Shown piece by piece: positions 1 through 8,688 of a stretch of DNA of 64,000 bases (position 1 is the stretch's first letter; the number at the start of each line of letters is the position of its first letter). The position numbers and the translations under genes were made by a program. This stretch comes from JAVKFF01 sp040226215 (GTDB lineage: Bacteria; Pseudomonadota; Alphaproteobacteria; DSM-16000; Inquilinaceae), in NCBI GenBank assembly GCA_040226215.1, contig JAVKFF010000144.1:1-64000 (forward strand). Direction: 5' to 3'. The notes under the pieces are model-generated. The model had not been told where the DNA came from. It was given only the letters and a program-made list of their open reading frames with translations, and searched no databases.

Positions 1-653
1 GCACCGCCCGAGCCGACATACATGTCCACGCCACTGTCCGGCTGGGAGGTGGCGATGACACCCGATACGTCGCCGTCGGATATCAGCATGATCCGCGCTC
101 CGGCTTCGCGTGTCTTGGCGATCAGTTCCTCGTGCCGCGGCCGGTCGAGAATGCAGACGACGAGGTCGGAGATCTCCGACTGCCTGGCGAGCGCCAGCGA
201 CTTCAGGTTCTGTGCCACGGTGGAATCGATGTCCACGAGGTCCGCGGGCAGCCCGCCACCGACGGCGATCTTTTCCATGTAGACGTCAGGCGCCTTGAGG
301 AAGCCCCCCTTGTTGGCCATGGCCACCACGGCCAGCGCGTTCGGTCCACCCTTGGCGGTGATCGTCGTGCCCTCAAGCGGGTCGAGGGCGATGTCGATCG
401 CCGGGCCCTTGCCGATCCCGACACGCTCGCCGATGAACAGCATGGGCGCCTCGTCGCGCTCACCCTCGCCGATCACCACCTCACCGTCGATATACAGGCT
501 GTTGAGCGCCTTGCGCATAGCGTCGACCGCCGCCTGGTCCGCCGACTTCTCATCGCCGCGTCCCATAAGCAGAGAGGCGGCGAGCGCCGCTGCCTCCGTG
601 ACGCGCACAACCTCGAGAGCCAGGTTGCGGTCCATCTGAACGGTTTCGGCCAT
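1..653 (-). CDS. glpX: Class II fructose-1,6-bisphosphatase, 3' end cut by window edge
   Basis: GlpX-type bisphosphatase, which hydrolyses fructose-1,6-bisphosphate (in many alphaproteobacteria also sedoheptulose-1,7-bisphosphate) in gluconeogenesis; cytosolic. The first 217 or so codons are present. They begin MAETVQMDRNLALEVVRVTE and contain the metal/substrate motifs IDGEVVIGEGERDEAPM, DPLEGT and, further on, GDVSGVIAT, all typical of GlpX. The family is about 320-330 residues, so roughly the last third lies to the left of the window. The ATG is preceded by GGGGAAAGA. It lies 89 bp downstream of hom on the same strand; alaC-hom-glpX is a recurrent alphaproteobacterial order, often followed by recJ. 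The identification is secure; only the C-terminus is unseen. Confidence 0.93.
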   Translation of the reverse strand, partial: MAETVQMDRNLALEVVRVTEAAALAASLLMGRGDEKSADQAAVDAMRKALNSLYIDGEVVIGEGERDEAPMLFIGERVGIGKGPAIDIALDPLEGTTITAKGGPNALAVVAMANKGGFLKAPDVYMEKIAVGGGLPADLVDIDSTVAQNLKSLALARQSEISDLVVCILDRPRHEELIAKTREAGARIMLISDGDVSGVIATSQPDSGVDMYVGSGG

Positions 654-742
654 GGCGTCTTTCCCCGTACCGGTTGAGGCGATCGCTGGCGAACCAGCTG
701 TGAGCGGACTCCGGCGCACCGAGTGCGCCGACCCCCTGAATG

Positions 743-2044
743 CTACCGGCCGTTGAACGGCTCGATGCGGATCATGTGCGGCTCCTCGACCACGGCGCTC
801 TCCTGCCGGATCTTGGCCAGTACGGCGCGGATCGCCGCTTCGCTTGTCTCGTGGGTGGTGATGACGACGGGTACCGCATCGGTGGAGGACCGTCCACGCT
901 GGATCAGGCTTTCCAACGAGATGTCTTGATCGCGCATGTGCGCGGAGATCGCCGCGATGACGCCGGGACGATCCTTGACCATCAGGCGCAGATAGTAGGC
1001 GCCCCGATGCCGGTCAAGATCACGCACTGCCAGCGGCTTGAGCGTTCGCTCGACAGTGCCGAGCACCGGGACCCGAATGCCGCGGGCGACGTCCAACAGG
1101 TCGCCGACGATCGCCGAGGCAGTCGGGCCGGCGCCGGCGCCCGCCCCCTCCAGCATGACCTCGCCGACGAAATCGCCGACCACGACGACAGCATTGAACA
1201 CGCCGTCCACCGCGGCGATCGGCGCGGATCTGCGCACCAGCGCCGGGTGCACGCGCAGCTCGATCTCGCCGTTGTCGGCCCGCGCGATGCCGAGCAGCTT
1301 GATGCGAAAGCCGAGTTCCTCCGCGAAGGCGATGTCCTCGGCGCCGATCTTTCGGATGCCCTCAACATGGACATCCTCGAAACGCACCGTACCGTTGAAG
1401 GCGAGACCGGCCAGGATCGCCAGCTTGTGCGCGGCGTCGATGCCGTCGACATCGAAGGTCGGATCGGCCTCGGCATAGCCGAGTTCCTGGGCTTCCTTCA
1501 GAACCTCATCGAAATTCCGGCCGGTCTGCCGCATCTCGGTGAGGATATAGTTGCAGGTGCCGTTGAGAATGCCGTGCAGGCTGGAAATACGGTTGGCCGC
1601 GAGCGCCTCGCGCACGCTCTTGATCACCGGTATGCCGCCGGCGACCGCCGCCTCGTAGCCGAGCGTCGTGTCGCCCGCGGCCGCCGCCTCGGCGAGCCGG
1701 CCGCCATGCTCGGCGAGCAGCGCCTTGTTCGCCGTGACAACGGGTTTGCCAACGGCGAGGGCGCGTTCGACCAGCAGCCGCGCCACACCCTCGGCTCCGC
1801 CGATCACCTCGACGATGACATCGACCGCAGGGTCGTCGACCATGTCGAGCGGATCGTCGCACCAGAGTGCACCGGAGAGGTCGACGCCGCGGTCCTTGGC
1901 ACGGTCGCGGGCGGATACGGCGGTCACCCGCATGGGCCGGCCGCCACGGGCGGTCAGCAGGTCGGCATTGCGGTCGAGTATGTGCAGCACGCCGGTACCG
2001 ACGGTCCCGAGCCCCGCGATCCCGATATTGAGCGGCTTGCCCAT
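743..2044 (-). CDS. hom: Homoserine dehydrogenase
   Basis: Monofunctional homoserine dehydrogenase (433 aa) that reduces aspartate semialdehyde to homoserine on the way to threonine and methionine. The N-terminal Rossmann motif is GIAGLGTVGTGVL (residues ~7-19). The central catalytic domain includes NGTCNYILTEM and EAQELGYAEADPTFDVDG with the expected Asp/Lys region. A C-terminal ACT domain from ~residue 350 (YYLRLMVKDRPGVIAAI) implies allosteric control, usually by threonine. An in-frame TTG sits one codon upstream, but the ATG at 2044 fits better behind GGCGGGG. It lies 30 bp downstream of alaC and is probably co-transcribed with alaC and glpX. No anomalies. Confidence 0.96.
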   Translation of the reverse strand: MGKPLNIGIAGLGTVGTGVLHILDRNADLLTARGGRPMRVTAVSARDRAKDRGVDLSGALWCDDPLDMVDDPAVDVIVEVIGGAEGVARLLVERALAVGKPVVTANKALLAEHGGRLAEAAAAGDTTLGYEAAVAGGIPVIKSVREALAANRISSLHGILNGTCNYILTEMRQTGRNFDEVLKEAQELGYAEADPTFDVDGIDAAHKLAILAGLAFNGTVRFEDVHVEGIRKIGAEDIAFAEELGFRIKLLGIARADNGEIELRVHPALVRRSAPIAAVDGVFNAVVVVGDFVGEVMLEGAGAGAGPTASAIVGDLLDVARGIRVPVLGTVERTLKPLAVRDLDRHRGAYYLRLMVKDRPGVIAAISAHMRDQDISLESLIQRGRSSTDAVPVVITTHETSEAAIRAVLAKIRQESAVVEEPHMIRIEPFNGR

Positions 2045-2074
2045 CAACGGCCCCGCCGGCGAATCAGACGACTG

Positions 2075-3286
2075 CTAGGAGACTTGCCGAACGTCCTGTC
2101 CATCATCAACTTTGCTCATGAAACTCTTGATATTCTTAACAGCCTGTCGGAGGCGGTGCTTGTTCTCGACCAGCGCCAGGCGCACATGGCCGTCGCCATA
2201 CTCGCCAAATCCGACGCCGGGGGCGACGGCAACCTTCGCATGCTCCAGCAGCAGCTTCGAGAAGGCGAGCGAGCCCAGATGGGCGAAGCGTGGCGGCAGT
2301 GGCGCCCAGGCGAACATGGTCGCCTCCGGACGTGGCACCTCCCCCCCGGCGGCACCGAGCCCGTTGATGAGTACATCCCGCCGGTCCCGGTAGAGGGCGC
2401 GCACGTCCTCCACACAGTCCTGCGGCCCGTTCAGAGCCGCTGTCGCCGCGACCTGGACCGGCGTGAAGGCGCCATAGTCGAGATAGGACTTCACCCGCGC
2501 CAGCGCGCCGACGAGCCGCGCGTTGCCGGCCGCGAAGCCGATGCGCCAGCCGGGCATGCTGTATGTCTTGCTGAGAGAGGTGAATTCGACGGCGATATCC
2601 TTGGCGCCGGGCACCTGCAGGATCGAGGGCGGCACGCGCTCCCCGAAATAGATCTCCGAATAGGCCAGGTCGGAGAGCACGTAGATGCCGTTGCGGCGGC
2701 AGAAATCCACCACGTCGGCATAGAAGGCGAGATCAACCACCTGGGCAGTCGGATTGGAAGGATAGTTGATGACGAGCGCGGTCGGCTTGGGCACCGAATG
2801 ACGCACCGCGCGCTCCAGGTGATGGATGAAATCCGGACCGGCCTCTGCCGGCACGCTGCGCACCGCCGCCCCCGCGATGATGAAGCCGAACATGTGGATG
2901 GGGTAGCTCGGGTTCGGCGCCAGGATGATGTCGCCCGGACTGGTGATCGCCTGCGCGAGATTGGCGAGCCCCTCCTTCGAGCCCAGGGTGACCACGACCT
3001 CGCGATCGGCATCGAGCACGACGCCGAAGCGGCGCTGGTAGTAGCCGACCAGCGCCCTTCGGAGCCCGGGAATGCCGCGGGAAGTGGAATACCGGTGGGT
3101 GCGGGGATTGCGCACCGCCTCAACCAGCTTTTCGACGATGTGGGAAGGCGTCGGCTGGTCTGGATTGCCCATGCCGAGATCGATGATGTCCTCGCCCGCT
3201 GCCCGGGCCTTCGCCTTCATCTCGTTGACTTCGGCGAACACGTAAGGCGGCAGCCGCCGGATCCGATGGAATTCCTGCTCGATCAC
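2075..3286 (-). CDS. alaC: Alanine/aspartate-type class I aminotransferase (AlaC-like)
   Basis: PLP-dependent fold-type I aminotransferase (403 aa) strongly resembling AlaC/YfdZ: an N-terminal RIRRLPPYVF block, then GMGNPDQPTP, YSTSRGIPGLRRA, NYPSNPTAQ and the PLP-lysine block SLSKTYSMPGWRIGF (~residue 235). AlaC makes alanine from pyruvate and glutamate. Relatives are often annotated as aspartate or LL-diaminopimelate aminotransferase, so the substrate is inferred. The start is GTG; the conserved family N-terminus begins within a few residues of it and no upstream ATG is usable. It is the first gene of the alaC-hom-glpX group, so a link to amino-acid biosynthesis is reasonable. Confidence 0.88.
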   Translation of the reverse strand: MIEQEFHRIRRLPPYVFAEVNEMKAKARAAGEDIIDLGMGNPDQPTPSHIVEKLVEAVRNPRTHRYSTSRGIPGLRRALVGYYQRRFGVVLDADREVVVTLGSKEGLANLAQAITSPGDIILAPNPSYPIHMFGFIIAGAAVRSVPAEAGPDFIHHLERAVRHSVPKPTALVINYPSNPTAQVVDLAFYADVVDFCRRNGIYVLSDLAYSEIYFGERVPPSILQVPGAKDIAVEFTSLSKTYSMPGWRIGFAAGNARLVGALARVKSYLDYGAFTPVQVAATAALNGPQDCVEDVRALYRDRRDVLINGLGAAGGEVPRPEATMFAWAPLPPRFAHLGSLAFSKLLLEHAKVAVAPGVGFGEYGDGHVRLALVENKHRLRQAVKNIKSFMSKVDDGQDVRQVS

Positions 3287-3360
3287 CTTGTGGGCTCGCG
3301 ATCCTGATCAGAGAGCGGCGGTCCGCGCCTTGCGGGACTGCCCGACTGTGCGACGAAGAC

Positions 3361-4332
3361 CTACTCTACGAAGACATCGACGCGACGAGCCCGCGCAATA
3401 TCGCTCACCTGCGGCTCTGTAACCGCATTGCCGAAGACCGAGATCCGCGACGCATCCACGCCCTGGTTGACCAGCGCCGCGGCGATCGCGTTCGCGCGCT
3501 GCAGCGCCACGCCGAGCGCGGCGGCCCGATCGGTCGTATCGTCGACGAGCGCGTAGCCGACCACGCGGACCGCGCCGCCGCCGCTGACCTGCCCGGCGAC
3601 GCCGGCCAGTTGCCCGCTGGCACTTCCCGGCACGCTGGTTTCACCGGCGCCGAAGGTGATGGTGACAGGCCCACCGCTGGTGGCGACCGTGCCAGTCGAC
3701 TGCTCCAGGCGATCGCGCAGCGACTGCATGATCGAGCCGCCTGACGCCGTGGTCGCCGCGCTCGAATCCTGGTTCGCGGCGGTTGAACCTGCGACCGCTC
3801 CGCTGGCACCGGCATTGGCGTTGTCGCGATCGGTCTCGAGCTCTTCGCGGACCTCGGTCAGTTCCTCATTGCTCGGCAGGTTGTCCGGCTCATCGGGCAC
3901 ATCGGCCAGATTCGGGAAGGCGACGCCGCTGTCCGGCGGCGTATTGACGGGCTGGGCCGGGCCGCGCGTCGGTATCGATGAACTCGCCGCGGCCGGCTGC
4001 GGCGCCTGGGGAGCGCGCTGCTGCTGTGGCGGCGGCGCCTGCTGCGGCGCGCGGGGCGTGCCGGCGACGACGTCCTCCGGCGCCAGGGCGAGTGACGTTC
4101 CGCCCTGCGCGGAGGACGCCGAGCTGGACTGGGCGACCTGCGGGCGGGTGGACGGCGTCACGTCGCCGGCATAGGTGCTGCTGTCGAAGCTGACGGCGTC
4201 GGTGACGCGTTCGACCGTGCTGCAGCCGCCCAGGGCGCCAGCGGCGAGCGTGGCGGTCATTATCGCGCCCACCACGCCGCCATAAGATCTGCCGGTCACT
4301 CGTGATGTCACCATTGCGCTGCTTCGAACCAT
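3361..4332 (-). CDS. OmpA-like C-terminal domain lipoprotein
   Basis: A 323-residue protein with an N-terminal hydrophobic segment ending in a lipobox-like LGGC (Cys ~37), so it is probably an outer-membrane lipoprotein. Residues ~60-130 are low-complexity, rich in Pro, Gln, Ala and Ser, and look like an envelope-spanning linker. A Glu/Asp-rich stretch follows. The last ~100 residues resemble an OmpA/Pal peptidoglycan-binding fold: VVGYALVDDTTDRAAALGVALQ, then RANAIAAALVNQGVDASRI and a terminal ARRVDVFVE. The start is uncertain: ATG 4332 is the longest form, while ATG 4314 has a better-placed GAAG. The role as an envelope anchor is inferred from domain order; the exact family is not recognised. 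Confidence 0.7.
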   Translation of the reverse strand: MVRSSAMVTSRVTGRSYGGVVGAIMTATLAAGALGGCSTVERVTDAVSFDSSTYAGDVTPSTRPQVAQSSSASSAQGGTSLALAPEDVVAGTPRAPQQAPPPQQQRAPQAPQPAAASSSIPTRGPAQPVNTPPDSGVAFPNLADVPDEPDNLPSNEELTEVREELETDRDNANAGASGAVAGSTAANQDSSAATTASGGSIMQSLRDRLEQSTGTVATSGGPVTITFGAGETSVPGSASGQLAGVAGQVSGGGAVRVVGYALVDDTTDRAAALGVALQRANAIAAALVNQGVDASRISVFGNAVTEPQVSDIARARRVDVFVE

Positions 4333-4543
4333 CTCACTTCACTGCCTTCGACCGGATAAAAGAGGGCGATCGTGTCTCCTGCCGACCAGCCATGGCGATC
4401 AAGCCATTGATGACGGGCAGTATCGCTTAACCCACTTGCCTCCTAGTGGCAACGGAGTGTGGCTAGGCAAAGGCAGATCGGATCGATAGACTCGTTGCTC
4501 TGTGGGCGTCCTGGCGCACTTCGGATCACCAGGCGAGGCGAGC
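4333..4543. other. Divergent intergenic region, OmpA-like lipoprotein / phaC
   Basis: This 211-bp gap must carry promoters for both the leftward lipoprotein gene and rightward phaC. I see no convincing sigma-70 pair, palindrome longer than about 6 bp, or RNA gene. A poor TTGATG / TAACCC pair with 15-bp spacing near 4405-4435 is the best rightward candidate. An in-frame GTG at 4502 could extend PhaC by 14 residues, but it lacks a ribosome binding site. Confidence 0.3.
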
Positions 4544-6373
4544 ATGTCATCAGCGAAACCAGCTTCATCCGGCCGTAGCGCCGCGGATCAGGACCAGGTC
4601 CACCTGCCCGACCCGATGGCGATGGGCAAGGCCTGGGCCGAGATCGCCGAGCGCAGCCAAAAGCTGGTGGCCGGTTTCCTCGAGCGTCAGCGCAAGGACG
4701 GACCGGCAGAACTCGATCCGCTCAATCTCGGTCAGGCGTTCATCGAGATGACCACGCGGCTGATCGCGGACCCGTCGCGGCTGGCCCAGGCGCAGATGCA
4801 GTTCTGGGGCGAGTACATGACCTTGTGGCAGCGTTCGGCCATGAAGTTCATGGGTCACGACACCGATCCCGTCGCCCTGCCCGAAAGCGGCGACCGACGG
4901 TTCAAGGATGCCGCCTGGGACGAGAATGTCGTTTTCGACTTCATCAAGCAGTCCTACCTGCTGGCCTCGAAATACATCCAGGGCACGGTGAAGGAGGTCG
5001 ATGGGCTCGACAGCAAGACGTCGCGAAAGGTCGATTTCTACACCCGCCAGTTCGTCGACGCGATGGCGCCGTCGAACTTCGTGATGACCAATCCCCAGGT
5101 ATTGCGCACCACGCTGGAAACCGGTGGCGAGAACCTCGTGAAGGGGCTCGACAACCTGTTGACCGACCTGGAACGCGGCCAGGGCGAGCTTCGCATCACG
5201 ATGACCGACACCGACGCCTTCGAGGTCGGGCGCAACATCGCCGTGTCCCCGGGTGAGGTCGTTTTCCAGAACGACCTCATGCAGCTTGTCCAGTATGCGC
5301 CCGCGACCGAGACAGTGGCGCGCCGCCCGCTGCTGATCATCCCGCCCTGGATCAACAAGTTCTACATCCTCGACCTCAGGCCGGAGAACAGCTTCATCCG
5401 CTGGGCCGTCTCCCAGGGCCTGACCGTCTTCGTGATCTCCTGGGTCAATCCCGACGCCCGTTTGGCGAAGAAATCCTTCGAGGATTACATGTTCGAGGGA
5501 CCGCTCGCAGCCATGGAGGCGGTCGAGCAGCAGACGGGGGAGCGGGAGCTCAACGTCATCGGCTACTGCCTCGGCGGCACGCTGCTCGCGGCCACCCTGG
5601 CGCACATGACCGCCAAGGGCACGGCCGACCGGGTGAAAAGCGCGACCTACTTCACCACCATGATCGATTTCCAGGAGGCGGGCGAACTCGGCGTCTTCAT
5701 CGACGAGGAACAGCTGGCCGCCCTGGAGGCGCGCATGGCCAAGGAGGGCTATCTCGAGGGCAGCGCGATGGCGACCACGTTCAACATGCTGCGCGCCAAC
5801 GACCTCATCTGGTCCTTCGTGGTGAACAACTATCTGCTGGGCAAGGAGCCCTTCCCCTTCGATCTGCTCTACTGGAACAGCGATTCCACGCGCATGCCCG
5901 CAGCGATGCACAGCTACTACCTGCGGCGCATGTACCAGGAGAACAGGCTTGTGGAACCGGGCGCGCTGACACTCGGCGGCACACCCATCGACCTGTCGAA
6001 GATCGAGGTGCCGAGCTTCATCCTTTCCACCAAGGAGGATCACATCGCGCCCTGGCGCTCGACCTATGCCGGTACCCAGACCTATGGCGGGCCGGTCAAG
6101 TTTGTGCTCTCCGGATCCGGTCACATCGCCGGCGTGGTCAACCCGCCCGAGCCGGTAAAATACGCCCACTGGACCAAAAGCCGGCGCGCCCGCAGCCCGG
6201 AAGCCTGGCTCAAGGGGGCCGAGGAGAAGCCCGGCTCGTGGTGGCCGGAATGGCGGAAGTGGCTGAAGAAGTTCGACGGCGGCAGCGTGCCGGCCCGTGA
6301 TCCTCGCCAAGGCCCGCTCCAGCCGATCGAGCCCGCCCCCGGATCCTACGTAAAGGTTCGCGCGGCCGACTGA
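4544..6373 (+). CDS. phaC: Class I poly(3-hydroxyalkanoate) synthase
   Basis: PHA synthase (609 aa from ATG 4544), which polymerises 3-hydroxyacyl-CoA into carbon-storage polyester at granule surfaces. The lipase-like box GYCLGG places the catalytic Cys at ~342. IIPPWINKFYILDL, FVISWVNPDARLA and the C-terminal SGSGHIAGVVNPP (catalytic His) are class I hallmarks, as is the length near 600. ATG 4544 was chosen over GTG 4502 because AGGCGAGG lies directly upstream of it. No phaA, phaB, phaP or phaR gene is adjacent, so it is a stand-alone synthase here. It ends 25 bp before the convergent carbonic-anhydrase gene with no clear terminator between. Confidence 0.96.
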   Translation: MSSAKPASSGRSAADQDQVHLPDPMAMGKAWAEIAERSQKLVAGFLERQRKDGPAELDPLNLGQAFIEMTTRLIADPSRLAQAQMQFWGEYMTLWQRSAMKFMGHDTDPVALPESGDRRFKDAAWDENVVFDFIKQSYLLASKYIQGTVKEVDGLDSKTSRKVDFYTRQFVDAMAPSNFVMTNPQVLRTTLETGGENLVKGLDNLLTDLERGQGELRITMTDTDAFEVGRNIAVSPGEVVFQNDLMQLVQYAPATETVARRPLLIIPPWINKFYILDLRPENSFIRWAVSQGLTVFVISWVNPDARLAKKSFEDYMFEGPLAAMEAVEQQTGERELNVIGYCLGGTLLAATLAHMTAKGTADRVKSATYFTTMIDFQEAGELGVFIDEEQLAALEARMAKEGYLEGSAMATTFNMLRANDLIWSFVVNNYLLGKEPFPFDLLYWNSDSTRMPAAMHSYYLRRMYQENRLVEPGALTLGGTPIDLSKIEVPSFILSTKEDHIAPWRSTYAGTQTYGGPVKFVLSGSGHIAGVVNPPEPVKYAHWTKSRRARSPEAWLKGAEEKPGSWWPEWRKWLKKFDGGSVPARDPRQGPLQPIEPAPGSYVKVRAAD

Positions 6374-6398
6374 CCGGTTCGCTCAACGCCGGAGCCTG

Positions 6399-6923
6399 CT
6401 AGCCGTAGGATTCGAGGTGCTGGCGGGCGAGTTCCGCATAGTGCCGAGAGGACCAGAGAAAGCGGTCGATCTCCTCGCGGCTCAAATCGCGCATCTTCCT
6501 GGCGGGCGCGCCGCTCCACAACTCGCCCGATTTCACCCGCTTTCCGGGCGTAACCAACGCGCCGGCGGCGACCATGGCGTCGCTTTCGACGACGGCACCG
6601 TCCATCACCACTGCCCGCATGCCCACGAAAGCCCGGTCCTCCAGCGTGCAGTCGTGCAGCAGGGCCATGTGACCGACCGTGACGTCGTCGCCGATATGGG
6701 TCCCCTGGCCGTCATGGTTGCAGTGGACCGTAGTGCCGTCCTGAAGGTTTGTGCGCCGCCCGACACGGATGACGTTGACGTCGCCGCGCAGCGTGACGGC
6801 GTACCACACGCTCGATGCCTCGCCGATCTCCACGTCGCCGACGACGGCGGCGTTGCCGGCGACGAAGACACGCGGCTCCAGCCGCGGAAACGTCCCGTTA
6901 TACGGCAGGATCAGTCCGGACAA
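6399..6923 (-). CDS. Gamma-carbonic anhydrase family protein
   Basis: Left-handed beta-helix (hexapeptide repeat) protein of the gamma-carbonic anhydrase/PaaY/YrdA type, 174 aa. The N-terminus LILPYNGTFPRL and the repeats VFVAGNAAVVGDVEIG, GTTVHCNHDGQGTHIGDDV and GHMALLHDC contain the histidines expected to bind metal in the trimer. The reading frame stays open far upstream, but the family begins at SGLILPYNG. The matching start is TTG 6923, with AGGAAG nine bases before it; translation further upstream is implausible Pro/Ser/Thr-rich sequence. It may hydrate CO2 or act as an acyl-CoA thioesterase-associated protein; activity cannot be judged. It is convergent with phaC. Confidence 0.88.
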   Translation of the reverse strand: MSGLILPYNGTFPRLEPRVFVAGNAAVVGDVEIGEASSVWYAVTLRGDVNVIRVGRRTNLQDGTTVHCNHDGQGTHIGDDVTVGHMALLHDCTLEDRAFVGMRAVVMDGAVVESDAMVAAGALVTPGKRVKSGELWSGAPARKMRDLSREEIDRFLWSSRHYAELARQHLESYG

Positions 6924-6945
6924 TGTCGCCCGCTTCCTGGGACCA

Positions 6946-7386
6946 TCATCGGAAGGACTGAATGCCGGGCGGGCAGCGTAGATAGGTCCAGCTTGTCTCG
7001 GTGTCCAGCTTGCCGTCGGCGCCATAAACCGCATAGTCGATGATGTCGTCACCGACCCAGGCGTATTCGTCGGTGTACACCTCGTTGATCGGCCCGGTGT
7101 CGTCCAGCAGATAGGTGCAGGAGATCCGGCTGTTGTCGACGATTTCGCAGAAGCCGGCGAGATCGATCTGGATATTGTTCGCATCATTGCGGCTGAAGGA
7201 GAGCAAGGCGCCATCGGGCCCGAAGCTGTCCCAGCTGTCGCGGCAGGCATCGGCCACCGCGCCGGACGAGACATTGCGTGCCCCGTACTCGAAAAAGGCC
7301 CAGCGGCCCGTCATCGGGAACTCATCCTGGGCCAGGGCCGGCACCGCGAACGCAGCCACCAGACCGCCGATCAACACCTTGCGCAT
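6946..7386 (-). CDS. Secreted small protein of unknown function
   Basis: A 146-residue protein with a clear Sec signal peptide, MRKVLIGGLVAAFAVPALAQ, cleaved after ALA. The mature part has four cysteines (ADACRDSWD, GFCEI, ISCTY, LRCPPG), possibly two disulfides, and looks compact and beta-rich (TGRWAFFEYGA, TSWTYLRC). I do not recognise the family. ATG 7386 is preferred over the in-frame ATG at 7413 because it begins the signal peptide and has GGAGGGGAG upstream. The gene lies 22 bp upstream of the carbonic-anhydrase start on the same strand, so the two may be co-transcribed. Periplasmic location is inferred. Confidence 0.72.
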   Translation of the reverse strand: MRKVLIGGLVAAFAVPALAQDEFPMTGRWAFFEYGARNVSSGAVADACRDSWDSFGPDGALLSFSRNDANNIQIDLAGFCEIVDNSRISCTYLLDDTGPINEVYTDEYAWVGDDIIDYAVYGADGKLDTETSWTYLRCPPGIQSFR

Positions 7387-7504
7387 TCGTCCTACTCCCC
7401 TCCGATCGGACACTTGTTCAGCTCGGGAGTATTTTGACTGGTCATTGAGAGCCTTGGCAACCTTCGGAGAGATTCTACATCACCAAAATACTACCCGTAG
7501 ACAT

Positions 7505-7542
7505 AAAAAATGGCCGGTGACGGGCCCCGCCACCGGCCATTT
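7505..7542 (-). terminator. Rho-independent terminator of rplM-rpsI
   Basis: Stem arms AAATGGCCGGTG (7508-7519) and CACCGGCCATTT (7531-7542) are a perfect 12-bp match around an 11-nt loop. Read on the minus strand, the hairpin is followed by a T run (7505-7510). It sits 23 bp past the rpsI stop. Confidence 0.85.
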
Positions 7543-7565
7543 CCGATCGGCTTCGATCGGCTGTC

Positions 7566-8048
7566 CTAGCGCTTGGAGAACTGGAAGCTGCGGCGGGCCT
7601 TGCGGCGGCCATACTTCTTGCGCTCCACCGTGCGGCTGTCGCGGGTCAGGAACCCGCCCTGCTTCAGCGCGCCGCGCAGCGGCGGCTCGAAGTTGACCAG
7701 CGCCCGGCTGATGCCGTGGCGCACCGCGCCGGCCTGTCCCGACAGTCCACCTCCGACCACGGTGCAGACGACGTCGAACTGGTTGGCCCGGTCCACCGTG
7801 GTGAAGGGTTGCAGCAGCAGCATGCGCAGGACGGGCCTTGCGAAGTACTGCTCCTGGTCCTTGCCGTTGACCGTGATGCGTCCCGAGCCCGGCTTCAGCC
7901 AGACACGGGCGATGGCGTCCTTGCGGCGGCCGGTGGCATAGGCGCGGCCCCACTGGTCGATCTTCGGCTCGACCGGAATGTCGGTCTCCGCCTCGACGCC
8001 GCCGGCGCCAAGATCCTTGAGATCGGTAAGGGTCTGGGTCTCGGCCAT
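7566..8048 (-). CDS. rpsI: 30S ribosomal protein S9
   Basis: Ribosomal protein uS9, 160 aa. The N-terminal extension of about 35 residues (TLTDLKDLGAGGVEAETDIP) is common in alphaproteobacteria. The core shows YATGRRKDAIARVWLKPGSG and GGLSGQAGAVRHGISRAL, and the C-terminus KKYGRRKARRSFQFSKR reaches the tRNA P site. It starts 4 bp after rplM, with AGAGGTAGG before the ATG, and is followed by a strong terminator, so the two form a closed bicistronic unit. Confidence 0.98.
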   Translation of the reverse strand: MAETQTLTDLKDLGAGGVEAETDIPVEPKIDQWGRAYATGRRKDAIARVWLKPGSGRITVNGKDQEQYFARPVLRMLLLQPFTTVDRANQFDVVCTVVGGGLSGQAGAVRHGISRALVNFEPPLRGALKQGGFLTRDSRTVERKKYGRRKARRSFQFSKR

Positions 8049-8052
8049 CGAC

Positions 8053-8511
8053 CTACCTCTTGTTCTTCGGGTTCATGGCGCCGATGTCCAGCGCCTCGGG
8101 CTGCTGGGCGGCGTGCGGATGCTCCGTGCCGGCATAGACGCGCAGCTTGGTCATCATCTGGCGGCCGAGCGGACCGCGCGGGATCATGCGCTCCACGGCC
8201 TTGTAGATGACCCGCTCCGGGTACTTGCCGTCGAGGATCTCGCCCTTCGACTTGCCCTTGATCCCGCCGGGATAGCCGGTGTGCCAGTAGAAGATGTCCT
8301 GCGTCGCCTTGCGACCGGTCAGGCGCACCTTCTCGGCATTGATGACGACCACGTGGTCGCCGGTGTCGACATGCGGCGTGAAGATCGCCTTGTGCTTGCC
8401 GCGCAGGCGCAACGCGATCTGGCTGGCCAACCGGCCGAGCACGACGCCGTCGGCATCGACGACGTACCATTTGCGTTGAACCTCCGCGGCCTTCGCGGAA
8501 ACGGTCGTCAT
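8053..8511 (-). CDS. rplM: 50S ribosomal protein L13
   Basis: Ribosomal protein uL13, 152 aa. KWYVVDADGVVLGRLAS, GKHKAIFTPHVDTGDHVVV and the signature ERMIPRGPLGR are all present. The frame is open 126 bp further upstream, but the family start MTTVSAKAAEVQRKW matches ATG 8511 with AGGTT upstream. It is the first gene of rplM-rpsI, transcribed from the promoter at 8609-8637. No L13-binding leader structure could be made out by eye. Confidence 0.98.
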   Translation of the reverse strand: MTTVSAKAAEVQRKWYVVDADGVVLGRLASQIALRLRGKHKAIFTPHVDTGDHVVVINAEKVRLTGRKATQDIFYWHTGYPGGIKGKSKGEILDGKYPERVIYKAVERMIPRGPLGRQMMTKLRVYAGTEHPHAAQQPEALDIGAMNPKNKR

Positions 8512-8608
8512 GGCAGAACCTGTCCGTCTGGCTGTGCGTTGATCGAAACGGAAACCGGCCCCTGGGCCAGGGCAAATCTCGCCCGGGTCGGGACCGGATG
8601 TGCGCCGG

Positions 8609-8637
8609 GTTCTATGGCCCGCTCCGCTGGAAGTCAA
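8609..8637 (-). promoter_or_regulatory. Sigma-70-type promoter for rplM-rpsI
   Basis: On the minus strand TTGACT (8632-8637) and TAGAAC (8609-8614) are separated by exactly 17 bp. Transcription would begin about 90 nt before the rplM ATG. The -35 box is near consensus and the -10 box is fair. Confidence 0.6.
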
Positions 8638-8688
8638 CGAAATTCTGCCATGCAGAACCGGCAGTTAACGATGTGGTATTAAATTACC

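Noticed and set aside
6924..7274. N-terminal extension of the carbonic-anhydrase frame
   Set aside because: The upstream 117 codons overlap the real secreted-protein gene in another frame and read as Pro/Ser/Thr-rich shadow sequence.
7428..7492. Inverted repeat AGTATTTTG ... CAAAATACT spanning 65 bp
   Set aside because: Arms are 47 bp apart and AT-rich; more likely promoter DNA of the secreted protein gene than a structured element.
7115..7696. CRISPR array or phage genes
   Set aside because: No regularly spaced identical repeats with unique spacers, and no integrase, capsid or terminase-like genes, were seen anywhere in the window; tandem arrays found have no spacers.
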